Positions 1 to 11,220 of a DNA stretch of 64,000 nucleotides are shown piece by piece. Below the pieces are notes generated by a model. It was not told the DNA's origin. It did not search any database and was given only the letters and a program-made list of their open reading frames with translations. Origin of the DNA: Sabellastarte sp. h YS-2021 (taxonomy: Eukaryota; Annelida; Polychaeta; Sabellida; Sabellidae); contig OZ024929.1 in NCBI GenBank assembly GCA_964017235.1, forward strand, positions 26,347,464-26,411,463, in the 5' to 3' direction. Made by a program: the position numbers and the translations under genes. Each line of letters opens with the position of its first letter. The first letter of the stretch is position 1.

Positions 1-1209
1 ATAGCCAAAAATCAAGACTTTATGTTAATGATAAAATTATGTTTGAGGCCCATAAAGGCCATACTTAGACATTTATTTTCTACATTTTTCACATATTTTG
101 CCCAGTAACTTGGAACTGGTAAGTCTGACAAATCTCAAACAAGTCCATATGTAATCTTTGTCAGTGGAAAATTTGGAGTCTGTAGCATTAATTTTATGGT
201 AACCTTAAGGTCTCTTAAAATTCCCGTAGAGACCCAATTTATTGACTTTTTGCTATTTTTAAGCCCTATAGCTGTCATACTGTGTGGTTGATAAAGCTGA
301 AATCTCCTCTGGGAATATATTAATATATTCTTTCGAATTTCTTACTACAGTAACCGAAGGTGTGGTCCACGAGGTACATAGGTTTGTGATTCAGTTGTCT
401 TTTGGTGTAATATAGCGACATAAAGCGCATGGAGGAACATGGGACGTTTTGCCAGTGTTACAGAAGGTTGTATACAAATCTCGAAACGGTAATTGAAGAA
501 CAGGGGTGTTTCGCCAAACGCCTATAACTGCGAATTACACCGCTGGTAGTGTGAACAACTCGGATGAAATTGGGCGATCTAGGAGACGGTTCCTGTAACT
601 GCGGGACACACCGCCTGTAGTGTGAAAGGGGCATAAAATCAATCTGGTGGTAAATGATTGTTTAGAAAGTGATTGGTTATCTGTTTATATAATTTTTTTC
701 CTATTTTTATCCTGTCTTGTTCATAACTTTTAAAATAACATGAACTGAGTTATCTACTTTTAATGTTAATTATGTGCAAATCTAAGCAAAAATGGTATAG
801 CTGAAAAAGTGAAAAAATGAAAAATGGTTTATAATAAACATGAATCAGACAAAAGTGGTGTGAGATATGGCCTGTCTGGGAATATGTTGATATCGAGCTG
901 GCACAATCTAGTTAATCACCTTCCTTACCTGTACTCGGGTGTGCAATTGATCGTGTCACCTGAGTACAGGTATATTATTAATCATCTTACCTGTGTTCAG
1001 CTGTTTTTACAGATACTAACTACATTAACTAAGACTTTAGAGCAATCACAGGTATTAATAATTTGAACTCATAGAAATTGGAATTTTTGTGTGCAGAACC
1101 GTGTACTGTTTTATAGCCATTTCAGACTGCACATATTAATTTTGTGTAGATTTGTGTAAATATTTACAAGATATTACTCCTTTATAGACATTTAATGCCA
1201 CTGTTTTAG
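1..1209 (+). other. intron upstream of the acidic last exon
   Basis: No coding signal seen. It holds a short duplicated phrase (ACACCGC...TGTAGTGTGAA-like) around 535-630 and a hairpin at 926-972: 16-base arms with one mismatch (TACCTGTACTCGGGTG and its complement) around a 15-base loop. Confidence 0.45.
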
Positions 1210-1462
1210 TGATTTCGATGAGGAAGAGATGGCAGCTCTGGATAAATCTGCCAGTGATGATGATGAAGATGATAGTGACCCAGAAAGTGAAAGTGACATG
1301 GACAGTGAAGGTGATGGAGAAAGTGAAAGTGAAGGTGATAGCGAGGAACATTCCAAGCTGAAAAGTAGGAAAAAGAAAGTGGAGGAGGAATCAGAGGAGT
1401 CAGATGAAGGGGACATGGTGGAAGATTTTAATTTGTCTGATTTTGAAGAAGACAAGGATTAA
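1210..1462 (+). CDS. last coding exon of an unidentified plus-strand gene, very acidic C-terminus
   Basis: Begins after acceptor CTGTTTTAG at 1209 and reads DFDEEEMAALDKSASDDDED, then Ser/Glu/Asp repeats, a basic patch KLKSRKKKVEEESEES and a final EDFNLSDFEEDKD before TAA. About 83 codons. Composition resembles acidic tails of nucleolar or chromatin proteins (general resemblance only); no domain lies in the window, so I give no name. A canonical AATAAA 12 bases past the stop and its low-complexity acidic bias in one frame support a true terminal exon. It is convergent with CEP104. The upstream exons lie to the left of the window. The opposite-strand reading frames over it are shadows. Confidence 0.75.
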
Positions 1463-1473
1463 ATTGATCAATT

Positions 1474-1479
1474 AATAAA
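1474..1479 (+). promoter_or_regulatory. poly(A) signal of the plus-strand gene
   Basis: AATAAA 12 bases after the TAA at 1460-1462. Confidence 0.65.
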
Positions 1480-1904
1480 GCATCCCTTGAAAGGGGCACT
1501 TTTTGTTTTCATGTCCAGTTTCCCCACTGCTGCATTATTGTCTCCCTTGAAGATCTCCCTTATTAGAGGATGGATTCTAACCATTTTTGGCATTTATATA
1601 TCTTAAGTGTGATAAAATTTTTGTGCATGCTATTTTTACCTTTACTAATGTCACATGACCAAAACTTATTTTTTAGGGTACATCTGCTCCACTTTGCCAC
1701 TGATCCAAAACTATTTTCTGTCGGAGGTTATTTCACGTATGTGTCAATACTATCAAAATCTCAAGAAGATTAGATTTTGGGAATGATTGGACCACAATTG
1801 AGCAATTTATGAGCATTTTTAAACCAGGTAGTAATTAGAAAATTTAAATTCAGTAGGACCCCCATATCACCTTATCTATTGCATTTGCAGCCATAAAATA
1901 TATT

Positions 1905-2815
1905 TGGAGGTTATAGGAAACTATATGCAGATATGCAGGGAGTCGAGAAAGCTGATCAGATTTACCTCCCCCCCCCCCCCCATGGGTCAAACTGGGGTCA
2001 TAAAATATAGAAATAGACAACGACGAGCGAGGGGTTATATGCGATTTTACAACGATTAGCGATATTAGGATCTAATGCGCTAATCGTTGTAAAATCGCAT
2101 ATAACCCCGAGCTCGGAGTTGTCTATTTCTATTCTAACATGACATTTGAAAATTATCTTATAAAAATTAGTTTTGAAGCTATTTTGTACAAAAATATACG
2201 AATATTCTATAAAGATTATTTATCAAATGGTGTAGTTGAAATATTGGAAGAGCCACAAATAAAATAACCCTTTCTTTGTTAAACGTCCTTTAACTTTTGT
2301 ATATTCATATCAGTATATTATATTTTCAGATATAAGAATCCCTGAATATCGTATTTACCATTATTTTTTGTATTTAATAAAAAAATCTAGGCTATTACTT
2401 GATATTTTCTTTTTGCGAAGCAGCATTGTGAGCGATAAAATAGAACTAGGGAAGTTATGCGGGGTTTTACAGAGCAAATTTTTGTGTCTTAGCCAATCAG
2501 AATCGCGGACACAGCCGTGTCATGTTAGAATCACAGATTTTGGCTTTAATCTCCTTTGTGGCTGCTTTAAGACCTTTTGAATGTATTGGGAGGTAATAGG
2601 ACACCATATGCAGGGGGTCTAGAAAGCTGGTCAGATTTATCCCCGGTTCCCCTGTATGGGTCAAACTGGGGTCATAAAATATTGATTATGTGTTTTTGGC
2701 TTTTATCTCCTCTATTACTGCTTTTAGAGCTCTTAAATATATTGGTAGATAATCGGAAACCATATGCACGGAGTCAAGAAAGCTAGTCAGATTTACCCAC
2801 TGACCCCATTTCCGA
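1905..2815 (+). repeat. three diverged copies of an intergenic repeat
   Basis: A module containing CATATGCA, GAGTC, AGAAAGCTGGTCAG, ATTTACC and TGGGTCAAACTGGGGTCATA occurs near 1915-2000, 2580-2690 and 2745-2810. The first copy is interrupted by a C-run (about 1967-1981) and followed at once by the palindrome at 2007-2132. Confidence 0.6.
2007..2132. repeat. long near-perfect palindrome (fold-back element)
   Basis: The inner arms are perfectly complementary for 31 bases (from GGGGTTATATGCG to GATTAGCG, then the reverse after a 16-base centre). The outer ATAGAAATAGACAAC pairs with GTTGTCTATTTCTAT, with a short mismatched stretch between. Likely a foldback MITE or a cruciform-forming repeat; no target-site duplication was found. 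Confidence 0.75.
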
Positions 2816-3904
2816 GCAGGAAGTAGTTAACATCTCCCTTGTCTTCAATCAGTGGCCCAGATCCTGGTTACCATAAGGATCCATCTTCCAGCTCTATCTA
2901 CGATTCAGCCTGATTAAAATTTGTTCATCTGAACAAGGGTTCTCTCTTCCCTACATAATATTAACCACATTTGTTGCATGGAATTAGTTAGGTAATGTCA
3001 CTTTGCTAACAGTTGACATGTGAGATTTCAGATTGTGCTTCATGTGCAATTTTGGTCCTAGTTGCTACCAATATGTTTTAATGGTTTCATCAGAAGTCCT
3101 TTCTTTGGGGTTTTGTTTGTGAACTCCTCTCATCTCCAGTTAGTAAGACTGTCTTTTCACTGTCAATTCATTAATACATCAGGGATCTGGACCCATCAGA
3201 TCCCATATTCATTACAGCCAATTGGATTGCAAAAGTTTGGTCATATGTCTGTTACATCAGTACTGTAAAGAGGAGAAATTATTGATTGGTTCTGCTGGGA
3301 CTCGATCTCACTGCCTTTGGCTTACATAAAGAAATAAACAAATCTGGCACATTAACCAGTTGAGCTTAAGGGGAATTCGCTGGAGGCCCAGGTGTTAAAA
3401 GAACTGACATGTGGGAGGATATTACAGTCGCATCATTTTGAGATTGCAATAAATTTGGATAAGTCGGGATGAGAAGTTAGGGAGAATTCAAAGATGATCA
3501 GGATCAGTCGAGATTAGTCCTCCGACAAATCATACATTCCGTAATCAGGACACATTTTTATGCCCCTTTTTGGATTTTTTGGTCATTTCCTCCCCGATTA
3601 AACCTAAGTTTGAAATTGGGGATTCCATAGCAACAGTCCTTGAATATGGAACCATCTCATAACTCTCAAAAAAAACTTAGCACAAGATAAATAACCAGAA
3701 TCATGAGATAAATAACAAGCCTCAGATAATATATAAGAGGCACCAGATAAATAGAAATATGGCTTTAGTCATGGGGCGATAAAAACCCTTCTATCAGTTT
3801 AGTGAATTGTTTTTGTGTAAAATTAATGATCTTTTTTTTATCTTTATAAGGAAAATAAAGTAATGATACCATTTAGCTTTCATTAAACTCAATTCAGAGA
3901 AATC

Positions 3905-4215
3905 TTTTATGTCAAATGGGGGGGGGGGGGGGCATATCAAAAAGCCCTAATATCTCCCTTCTCATTGGTCGTAGGGGTTTGGAATGATAAAACAACTTCT
4001 TGGAAATCGTGTTCTGCAAATCTTCTGCAGTGTCAAATTTGACCTTTGACCCCTGCTTCAAGGTCATGTAGGGTCATCATGCTAAAAGGGACTTCTATAC
4101 GCCTTATAATTGGTTCTAGGGCTTCAAAATATGAAAACAACTTGTAAGAAATCATGACCTGTGAATCTTATATCTGACAACATTTGGTGGATTCTGTATA
4201 CTTCTTACAACTGAA
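3905..4215 (+). repeat. two diverged units related to the 147-bp repeat, after a G-run
   Basis: A run of G at about 3919-3932 precedes phrases such as CATTGGTCGTAGGGG, TTTGACCTTTGACCCCTG and TTCAAGGTCA, the same wording as the array at 6716-7710. Confidence 0.5.
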
Positions 4216-4989
4216 GTTGTTCCTAAGATTTTCGCAAATCTCCATTTAGTTGTACCTGCGGGCTGGGGTTCTTGCCTGCCGAGGCTGGCTATTTTCTCAG
4301 ATGTTATCTTTGTCTGTGGAGGCACAGATAGATGAAATCATATGTAGACACTTGAATATCTCCTTTACAATAAGGCCTATCAAAGTCATTTTGGCAGTTA
4401 TAATCTGTAGGCACGGAAATTTTTTTGACAGGTACGAATTTGATTGTCGAGCTTTATCAAGGTCACAAGATCAAAAGCAACTCTTTTTCCTGTACTTCCT
4501 TTTCACCACATTTTCTCAGCAACTACTTTTTGGGGATCCACAAAATTTTACCAGCACTTCCTAACATCAACATCTTGGCGTCAGTCCAATTTCAATCGGG
4601 CCATAATTAATCTACTGAGAGCCAATTGATTATGGATTTTTGGACACATACTGTGTATATTTACTTATACTGAGGAGATTACACAGGGTCAGTATGTTAT
4701 TGAATCATGAAAATTAGCTTTATAGCTTCAAAAGTTAGACCTTCATATTGAGGTTACCTTAAAATCAGCCAAATCAGGTGTCTTTGGTAAGCAGTATACA
4801 GACAGAAGAGATTTGTAAAATCTGAAATATCTCTTCATTTCGGATTTGGAGCTTTAGAACGTATTTAGGGGTAATATGAAACCACGGCCTGTGATTCCCA
4901 AAATCACATCAAAATTCCAATTAATTGAGTGCCTTCCACAATGTGTTGTCTCAAGTTATATAATAGATGGATAGATCTGGTCTGCTTGT

Positions 4990-5513
4990 ATAATAGGAAA
5001 ACGTCCCGAATGACATATACAGGAAAAATATATCAAGAATGAAGATAGCAATATTATACGAGTGTGTAGCACGAGTATTATATTGTTAATCTTCATGAGT
5101 GATATATTTTTTCTGTATATGTCTGATGAGGGGTGTTTTACTTTTATTATCCACCATTTTGTGCGATTTATGGGTCAAATAATATGAATAGTTTATGAGA
5201 AAATGTGAAACAGACTGTCAAAAAGCATGAGCAACACTGAATATAAAACTTCAATCTTTAACTTGCAATATCTCAGTCATTTCTGCATGGATTTTTATGC
5301 AACATACATCAGCAGAAGCGCTACAATAACACCTTTCTAATGATATATTATACATATTTGTAAGTTGCATACTTTCCGAGATATTGTTGAAAAACTGGAA
5401 GTGCTTCACACTCATTATCCATAGTACCGGGGCGCCAGTGTATACAAAAAAAATACATCCCGGTCTGTATTTCCCCGTATTCAGGGCAAATACGTCGCAT
5501 GCTGGATAATAAA
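4990..5513 (+). mobile_element. about 520-bp dispersed element, copy 1
   Basis: Nearly collinear with the reverse complement of 39158-39684. Both copies run from TAATAGGAAAAC to GGATAATAA. The first part folds into a 112-base imperfect hairpin (5012-5123) beginning GACATATACAG and ending CTGTATATGTC. No ORF, so non-autonomous. Confidence 0.7.
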
Positions 5514-6328
5514 AATATTTATGTCTTTGTATATTTGTATTGAAAGTGTGTTATATGTCATACATGGAAAATATGAATGCATTTTACTGCTATTTGTTTT
5601 TAGATGAACAAGATATTGATTTTCTGGTAATAATTTACACAGTGGCTTCATATTTTATGTACCTTTTAATATGCCTTGTAGTTCTGTATTACTACCAACA
5701 ACCCTATTCATGTATTTTACAACCCATCATTTTGATATAGATTTGATATCAGTGGTCCATTCTATAGTCCAGATCCATTACAAGCTTGAAAGTGTTTCTT
5801 GTAAACTTGTTTCTGAAAACAGAATATATAATCTGATAAAATAAAATATAATAACTCTGATAATGTCATTGGTAAATTTTGGTGTAATTTAGAAAGAAGA
5901 TCAACTAATTTTTAGCATTTCATCAGTGTTAATAGAAATATCAACTTAGAAAGCTGGAGGCTTTTTACTTTTTGATTAATATGAACACTTAAAACCATGT
6001 CTCATTAGTACAGAAATATACCTTTCTCATTTTGTACATAATATTTGCAGGAGTTTTACTGTAAATTTGACCAATGAAACATACAATAGATCAATGCAAA
6101 AGAATCCACTATTTTTAATGCATGTGAAGATCAAGAGAAGGAAGAAGGAAACTAAAACCCAATCATGGAAAATATCACAATTCCATCTTTGCATAAACAG
6201 GGCACAAACCAATAGACCCCAACAAAACACTTCCACTTTTGTACATAGGGTACACTTTTTACTATATTATTGCACATAAAAACTTAAGATATATGCAGTG
6301 TCCTGTTCATAAAATGTGCATATTATTG

Positions 6329-7751
6329 TATCCACCGGATAGCATCTGGTGGATATTATGGATTTCGCTTCGTGACGCCGCCGCTGCCACAGTGTGTAGA
6401 GAGATTTCACCATTACCTCTCAAACGAAAAAAATATTATAGCTAGCCTTCTCAAATTTGCAGATATTCATAACCATAAAATCTTGCCTGGGAATATTTTT
6501 GGCCTCCTTTTGAAAAACAAGATGGCCACCACAGGTGTTTTTTCGACTTTCAGCAAGGACTTTTGATGGCCCTCTAGAGCAAAGGGTATTATAGGTAGAG
6601 ATTTCAAATTCGCAGGGTATGTTCCTCATTACAAAATCATGACTGGGAATATTTTTGGCCTCATTTTGAAAAACCAAGATGGCCGCCATGGGCGTTTCTT
6701 TGTCAGTCATGAAAAGTGCTTATATCACCCTTATTATTGGTCCTAGTTTTGGGATAGTAAACCAACCTATAGGAAATCATGGGCTGGGAATCTTTTGGTG
6801 TAGTCTGATTTGACCTTCGAGCTCTCCTTCAAGGTCGAACAAGGAAGTGCTTATAACTCGCTTATTATTGGTCCTAGAGGTTTGGGATGGCAAACCAACC
6901 TATAGGAAATCATGGGCTGGGAATCTTTTGGTGTGGTCATATTTGACCCTGTACCCCTCCTCCTTGAAGGTCAAACGAGGATAGGCAAACTTAAAAGTGC
7001 TTATAACTCACTTATTATTGGTCCTAGAGGTTTGGGATGGTAACCAACTTAGAGGAAATCATGGGCTGGGAATCTTTTGGTGTGGTCAGATTTGACCTTG
7101 TATACTTCCTTCAAAGTTAATCGAGGATAGCCAAACTTAAAAGTGCTTATTACTCTCTTATTATTGGTCCTAGAGGATTGGGATGGTAAACCAACCTATA
7201 GGAAATCATGGGCCGAGAATCTTTTGGTGTTGTCAGATTTGACCTTGTACACTTCCTTCAAAGTTAATCGAGGATAGCCAAACTTAAAAATGCTTATAAC
7301 TGGCTTATTATTGGTCCTAGAGGTTTGCAAAGTGAAACCAACCTATAGGAAATCATGGGCTAGGAATCTTTTGATGTGGCCAGATTTGACCTTGTGCCCC
7401 TCCTTCAAGATCAAACGACAATAGCCAAACTTAAAAGTGCTTATAACTCGCTTATTATTGGTCCTAGAGGTTTGGGATGGTAAACCAACCTATAGGAAAT
7501 CATGGGCTGGGAATCTTTTGATGTGGCCAGATTTGACCTTTGACCCCTCCTTCAAGATCAAACGACAATAGCCAAACTTAAAAGTGCTGATAACTTGCTT
7601 ATTATTGGTCCTAGAGGTTTGCAATATGAAACCAACTTATAGGAGGTCATGGGCTGGGAATCTTCTGATGTTTTCAGATTTGATCTTGAGCCCCTCCTTC
7701 AAGGTCAAATGATGGTTCACTGGCTTTGGTCAGTTGTCTTTTCGGTGCATA
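6329..7751 (-). mobile_element. hairpin-ended repeat element with 147-bp tandem body
   Basis: At its low end a hairpin TATCCACC...GGTGGATA (6329-6355) is followed by a GC-rich segment (GACGCCGCCGCTGCC, about 6375-6389). The body holds two copies of a phrase with AAGATGGCC (6520 and 6678) and then seven tandem units. The far end has GGTGCATAC near 7743, one base off the hairpin arm. Boundaries are approximate. Same plan as the elements at 22377, 34360 and 40588. Confidence 0.45.
6716..7710 (+). repeat. tandem array, seven units of about 147 bp
   Basis: Unit starts (GTGCTTAT-like) at 6716, 6847, 6997, 7143, 7289, 7437 and 7584. Shared words: TTATTATTGGTCCTAGAGG, AAATCATGGGCTGGGAATC, CTCCTTCAAGGTCAAACGA. 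No coding potential. Confidence 0.9.
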
Positions 7752-9153
7752 CAAATTTGCATTGGTTCTCCGATGCGTAGGTCTAGTTGACAAATGTAAT
7801 CAGGCTTAAGATTGGAGGACAAGGTATGCTATGGTACAACACATTCCACTGCACAGTTAAAGGTTGAATAACAGTTTATTTAAATAATAGTCAGCTGGTA
7901 AACAAGAATTAGCAGAATACAAGGTCAAATTCGGCTTTATGTCCCTCTTATCTATCCTATTTTTTTATCTCGTATCTGAATCATCAGGACAGATTCTTGG
8001 TGTATCAAACCTTCCCAAATGAGCTGAATTCCAAGCAACAGACCAACCATAGAGGCAAGATTTTTACAGCATATATGATAAACAGGAAAAAGCAACAATA
8101 AAACCAAGTAAATTTAGCATAAGAATATTTATTTATGAAGTTGTTCTTCCACTTAAAAAGTTTGCATGAAAACTGGAGAAATATCGGACTTCACAGTCAC
8201 TTATTACAAGTAATCAAAATTTGGAATACTGAAATTGAAGGAAATATTAGTCATTAATTTAGCGGTTTTAACTGATAATTTTAAACATTCCTTTTTCAAT
8301 TTTAAACCTTTAACAATTTTTTAAACAGAAACTGACTATTTCAAAACATTTCGAATACAATTTTTTCCAGCTAAACATTTCCACTAAATAACGTAAATGG
8401 TCTTTTGTTGTAAGACTCTGGAAGACAAACTTACATTCACAATTTAGTCAACACAGGATGTCTTTTTTTTTTAAGCATTGAAAACCTGGTTTCACATCAA
8501 GAATTTCTAAAAATCTGCTCCCAAGTAAGTTTTATATTGACATACATTAGTTTTGTGTTAAACTATTACATGGCTTGGTTGAAAAGAATACTATAATTAC
8601 AAATTTACAGTAAGATTTTTTTCCATGCAGATATGATTCAATATAAGGGTTCATTACAACCATGTTTCAAGTTTAACAATGTGAATAAAATACCATATTA
8701 CATAAACAGAGTAACAATACATATAAGAGACACATTACAATACTGACAGGAAACATGTTTAAGAAGAAAATACACATAACAAAATCAGTAAATAGGAAAT
8801 AAAGATGAAATAAAATCAATAAGTTACACCTCAAGATCACCTGAATTCAGTGGACGGGCTTCTGATCACAAAAACAAACTCATCACAGAATGTCATTGTG
8901 GATAAAATTAAAATAACGTACATGCATTTGTAAATGAATTAACTGAAAAGTGTATTATAAATAACGGATAGTAACACATAGCACCATCTAACTAATATAT
9001 GATAAGGATTATGATACAGATGATGTAGGACTATAATCTATGAAAGATCGGTTCTTATCCAGCTACAACTTAAAATTGTGTGATAATAAAAATATGTGAT
9101 CTATAGTCTATACACAGTATTACACCATACAGCTGACTGGAAAACTAGACTCG

Positions 9154-9171
9154 GTGAGTGGATCCACTCAC
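9154..9171. repeat. perfect 18-bp palindrome
   Basis: GTGAGTGGATCCACTCAC equals its own reverse complement. Isolated, inside CEP104 3' DNA. Confidence 0.8.
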
Positions 9172-10940
9172 GTTTTCTATTTATTTTTTCTCAAATACGG
9201 CCTGTCAGCTTATTATAAAAAGCACGCTTGAATTTATTTGATTTTACATTTAAACATCCTGCATCAAGAATATATAACTGTGGAATCCCACCAGTGTTAA
9301 CAATCTATGCAGTATCATAGTTGGTGCCCCATTCTTATCAGTATGAGTTGTTTTGTTCACTATAGGGTTACTGGACAGTCAGGGACAAGCTGGAACTCCA
9401 GTAAACTGTCCATCAATACGTAGACATGGTGCTGAAGTAAGCTTACCTGAAGACTGAAGCTTTAAAACAATAAAACAAAACAAATGTAAGACTTCAACAG
9501 TAACGACAGATCTCTCACTGCACAATACTCTCATGACAAGAAACAATGGAATACTTAAACATACTAAAAATGGCACAATTGTTAACGTCTAATGTACGAA
9601 AAATGCAATTTCACAGCCTGTATAAATTGTTCTGAGTGATGATATTAAATACGAAGTATTTATTTTGTATTTACATTAAACTAATCCAGCGTTGATCACC
9701 AAGAACATCGTCATTTGCAACAATATAGTTAACTTAGAAATATCTAGCCCACTAGTTTTCTACATGTGGGCGGTCATTAAAACATGATGCACATGTGCAA
9801 ACATAAAGTGCATTTTTCTTTTGCAGATATACTTCAAAGGGAAACTTAAAATATCAAATTCCCAAGTTTAGAATATGTTGATCAATTATACATGACAAAA
9901 TAAAGTAAATCATAGTTCATGGAAAATGGAAGGTATATCCTAGCATTTAAATCTTCAACTTACAACAGAATGCCTACAGTTCACTAAAAACATGAAACTC
10001 GTTCAGCTACACTTTTATAGTTATCAAGCACATTTTACAAACAAGAAATGACATAGTTATAGTATAAATGTGCCAACGTATCACAGAGGGTTAGAAATCA
10101 GTGGGGTATGTCCAGACGATGGCTACCATTAACACAAATTCACAGGAACAGAGAGCAATTAATGTGGAACATGTTGCAGTCTTTTAAATCTTTCACTGGG
10201 GATACCTCTCAAATTGGCCCACATAAAGCAAAATACATGGAAATTCTGTGACAGATTAGACGACTACAATAAGTGTGCAACAATAAAAATAATCCCATTA
10301 TTGAAAGCCACAGTGATGTGTGTTTTCCCAATGGCAACTTGTACCTGCTGTAGTGAATTACTCACTTCTTACTCCAAGCATCTCACTGGGACTTGTAACA
10401 TTTTACTGGAACACATTTTCATACCACATTTATTGCCCATTCATCACAGGAGACCGAGGGTGTATTTGTTCTAGTCTGGCTTTCTCACATATAATAAGTA
10501 ATCACTCTTGCATGTATACTTAGCCAAGAAAACACAAGATATATTGTCTATTTAATCTTTATAAAACTTGCATTTCATTTTCGATTAAGTATATATGACA
10601 ACAAAAGCATCACAGGGGGCAGGAATGTCAGCAGATTAATGAAATGGGGTTTGTGGGACACATAAGCTGTTAACTCAGAGAACACATTAAACTCGATGGA
10701 AGGATAACAACAGTACATTTTGCAGCAGCCGTTAGTGAATTCCCGTGAATTGATTAAACCATTACATAACAGATAGCACTTAACGACATCCTTAACTGTC
10801 TTTTTATCAGGTCATCACGTTTATTCTAAGATTACGACAAGAATCTGTAAACTAAATCACATTTTCTTCCTCTAAAACAGCCATTTGCAAGGCATTTTCA
10901 TTCACCTTACTATTTAGATCACATGTAGCATTTGATTTGT

Positions 10941-10946
10941 TTTATT
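10941..10946 (-). promoter_or_regulatory. candidate CEP104 poly(A) signal
   Basis: AATAAA on the minus strand, 207 bases downstream of the stop. Nearest canonical hexamer; whether it is used cannot be told from sequence. Confidence 0.4.
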
Positions 10947-11152
10947 TTTCCCCAGATAATATGTGCAGTCAGTATTATATATTCTACATGTTCACGAGTT
11001 TATATCTCAGTGTTCAACAGATTATCAGTAAGCCTGTTATTTATCACAATCTCTATTATTCCATAATGCACACATATATCGGTCCACAGATAGGATGTGT
11101 AGATATGAGGACACACTGATGGCTTGCTCAGTGTGCCAGGATTTTGATGACA

Positions 11153-11220
11153 TCATCGCTTGGCTCCAGCTTTCCCTGCAGGTTTTGCAGCTCCCTTGCC
11201 TCCTTTACCGCCATCTTTAC
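11153..11220 (-). CDS. CEP104: CEP104 last coding exon, stop TGA at 11153-11155
   Basis: Residues 917-938: a Gly/Lys/Ala-rich tail, KDGGKGGKGAAKPAGKAGAK then R and stop. Ends AKR as the human protein does, but has no SxIP motif. Acceptor TTCTCCAG. Confidence 0.92.

Larger units (their letters stand above)
7860..11152 (-). other. CEP104 3' UTR and downstream DNA
   Basis: No convincing coding sequence. Minus-strand AATAAA words that could end the transcript are at 10941-10946 (about 210 bases past the stop), 10820-10825 and 7875-7880. The stretch is plain AT-rich DNA with almost no recognisable repeats, unlike its surroundings, so a long UTR is possible. A perfect 18-bp palindrome sits at 9154-9171. 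Confidence 0.4.

Noticed and set aside
1192-1455. Serine-rich minus-strand frames opposite the acidic exon
   Set aside because: Shadow of GAA/GAT-rich codons of the plus-strand exon.
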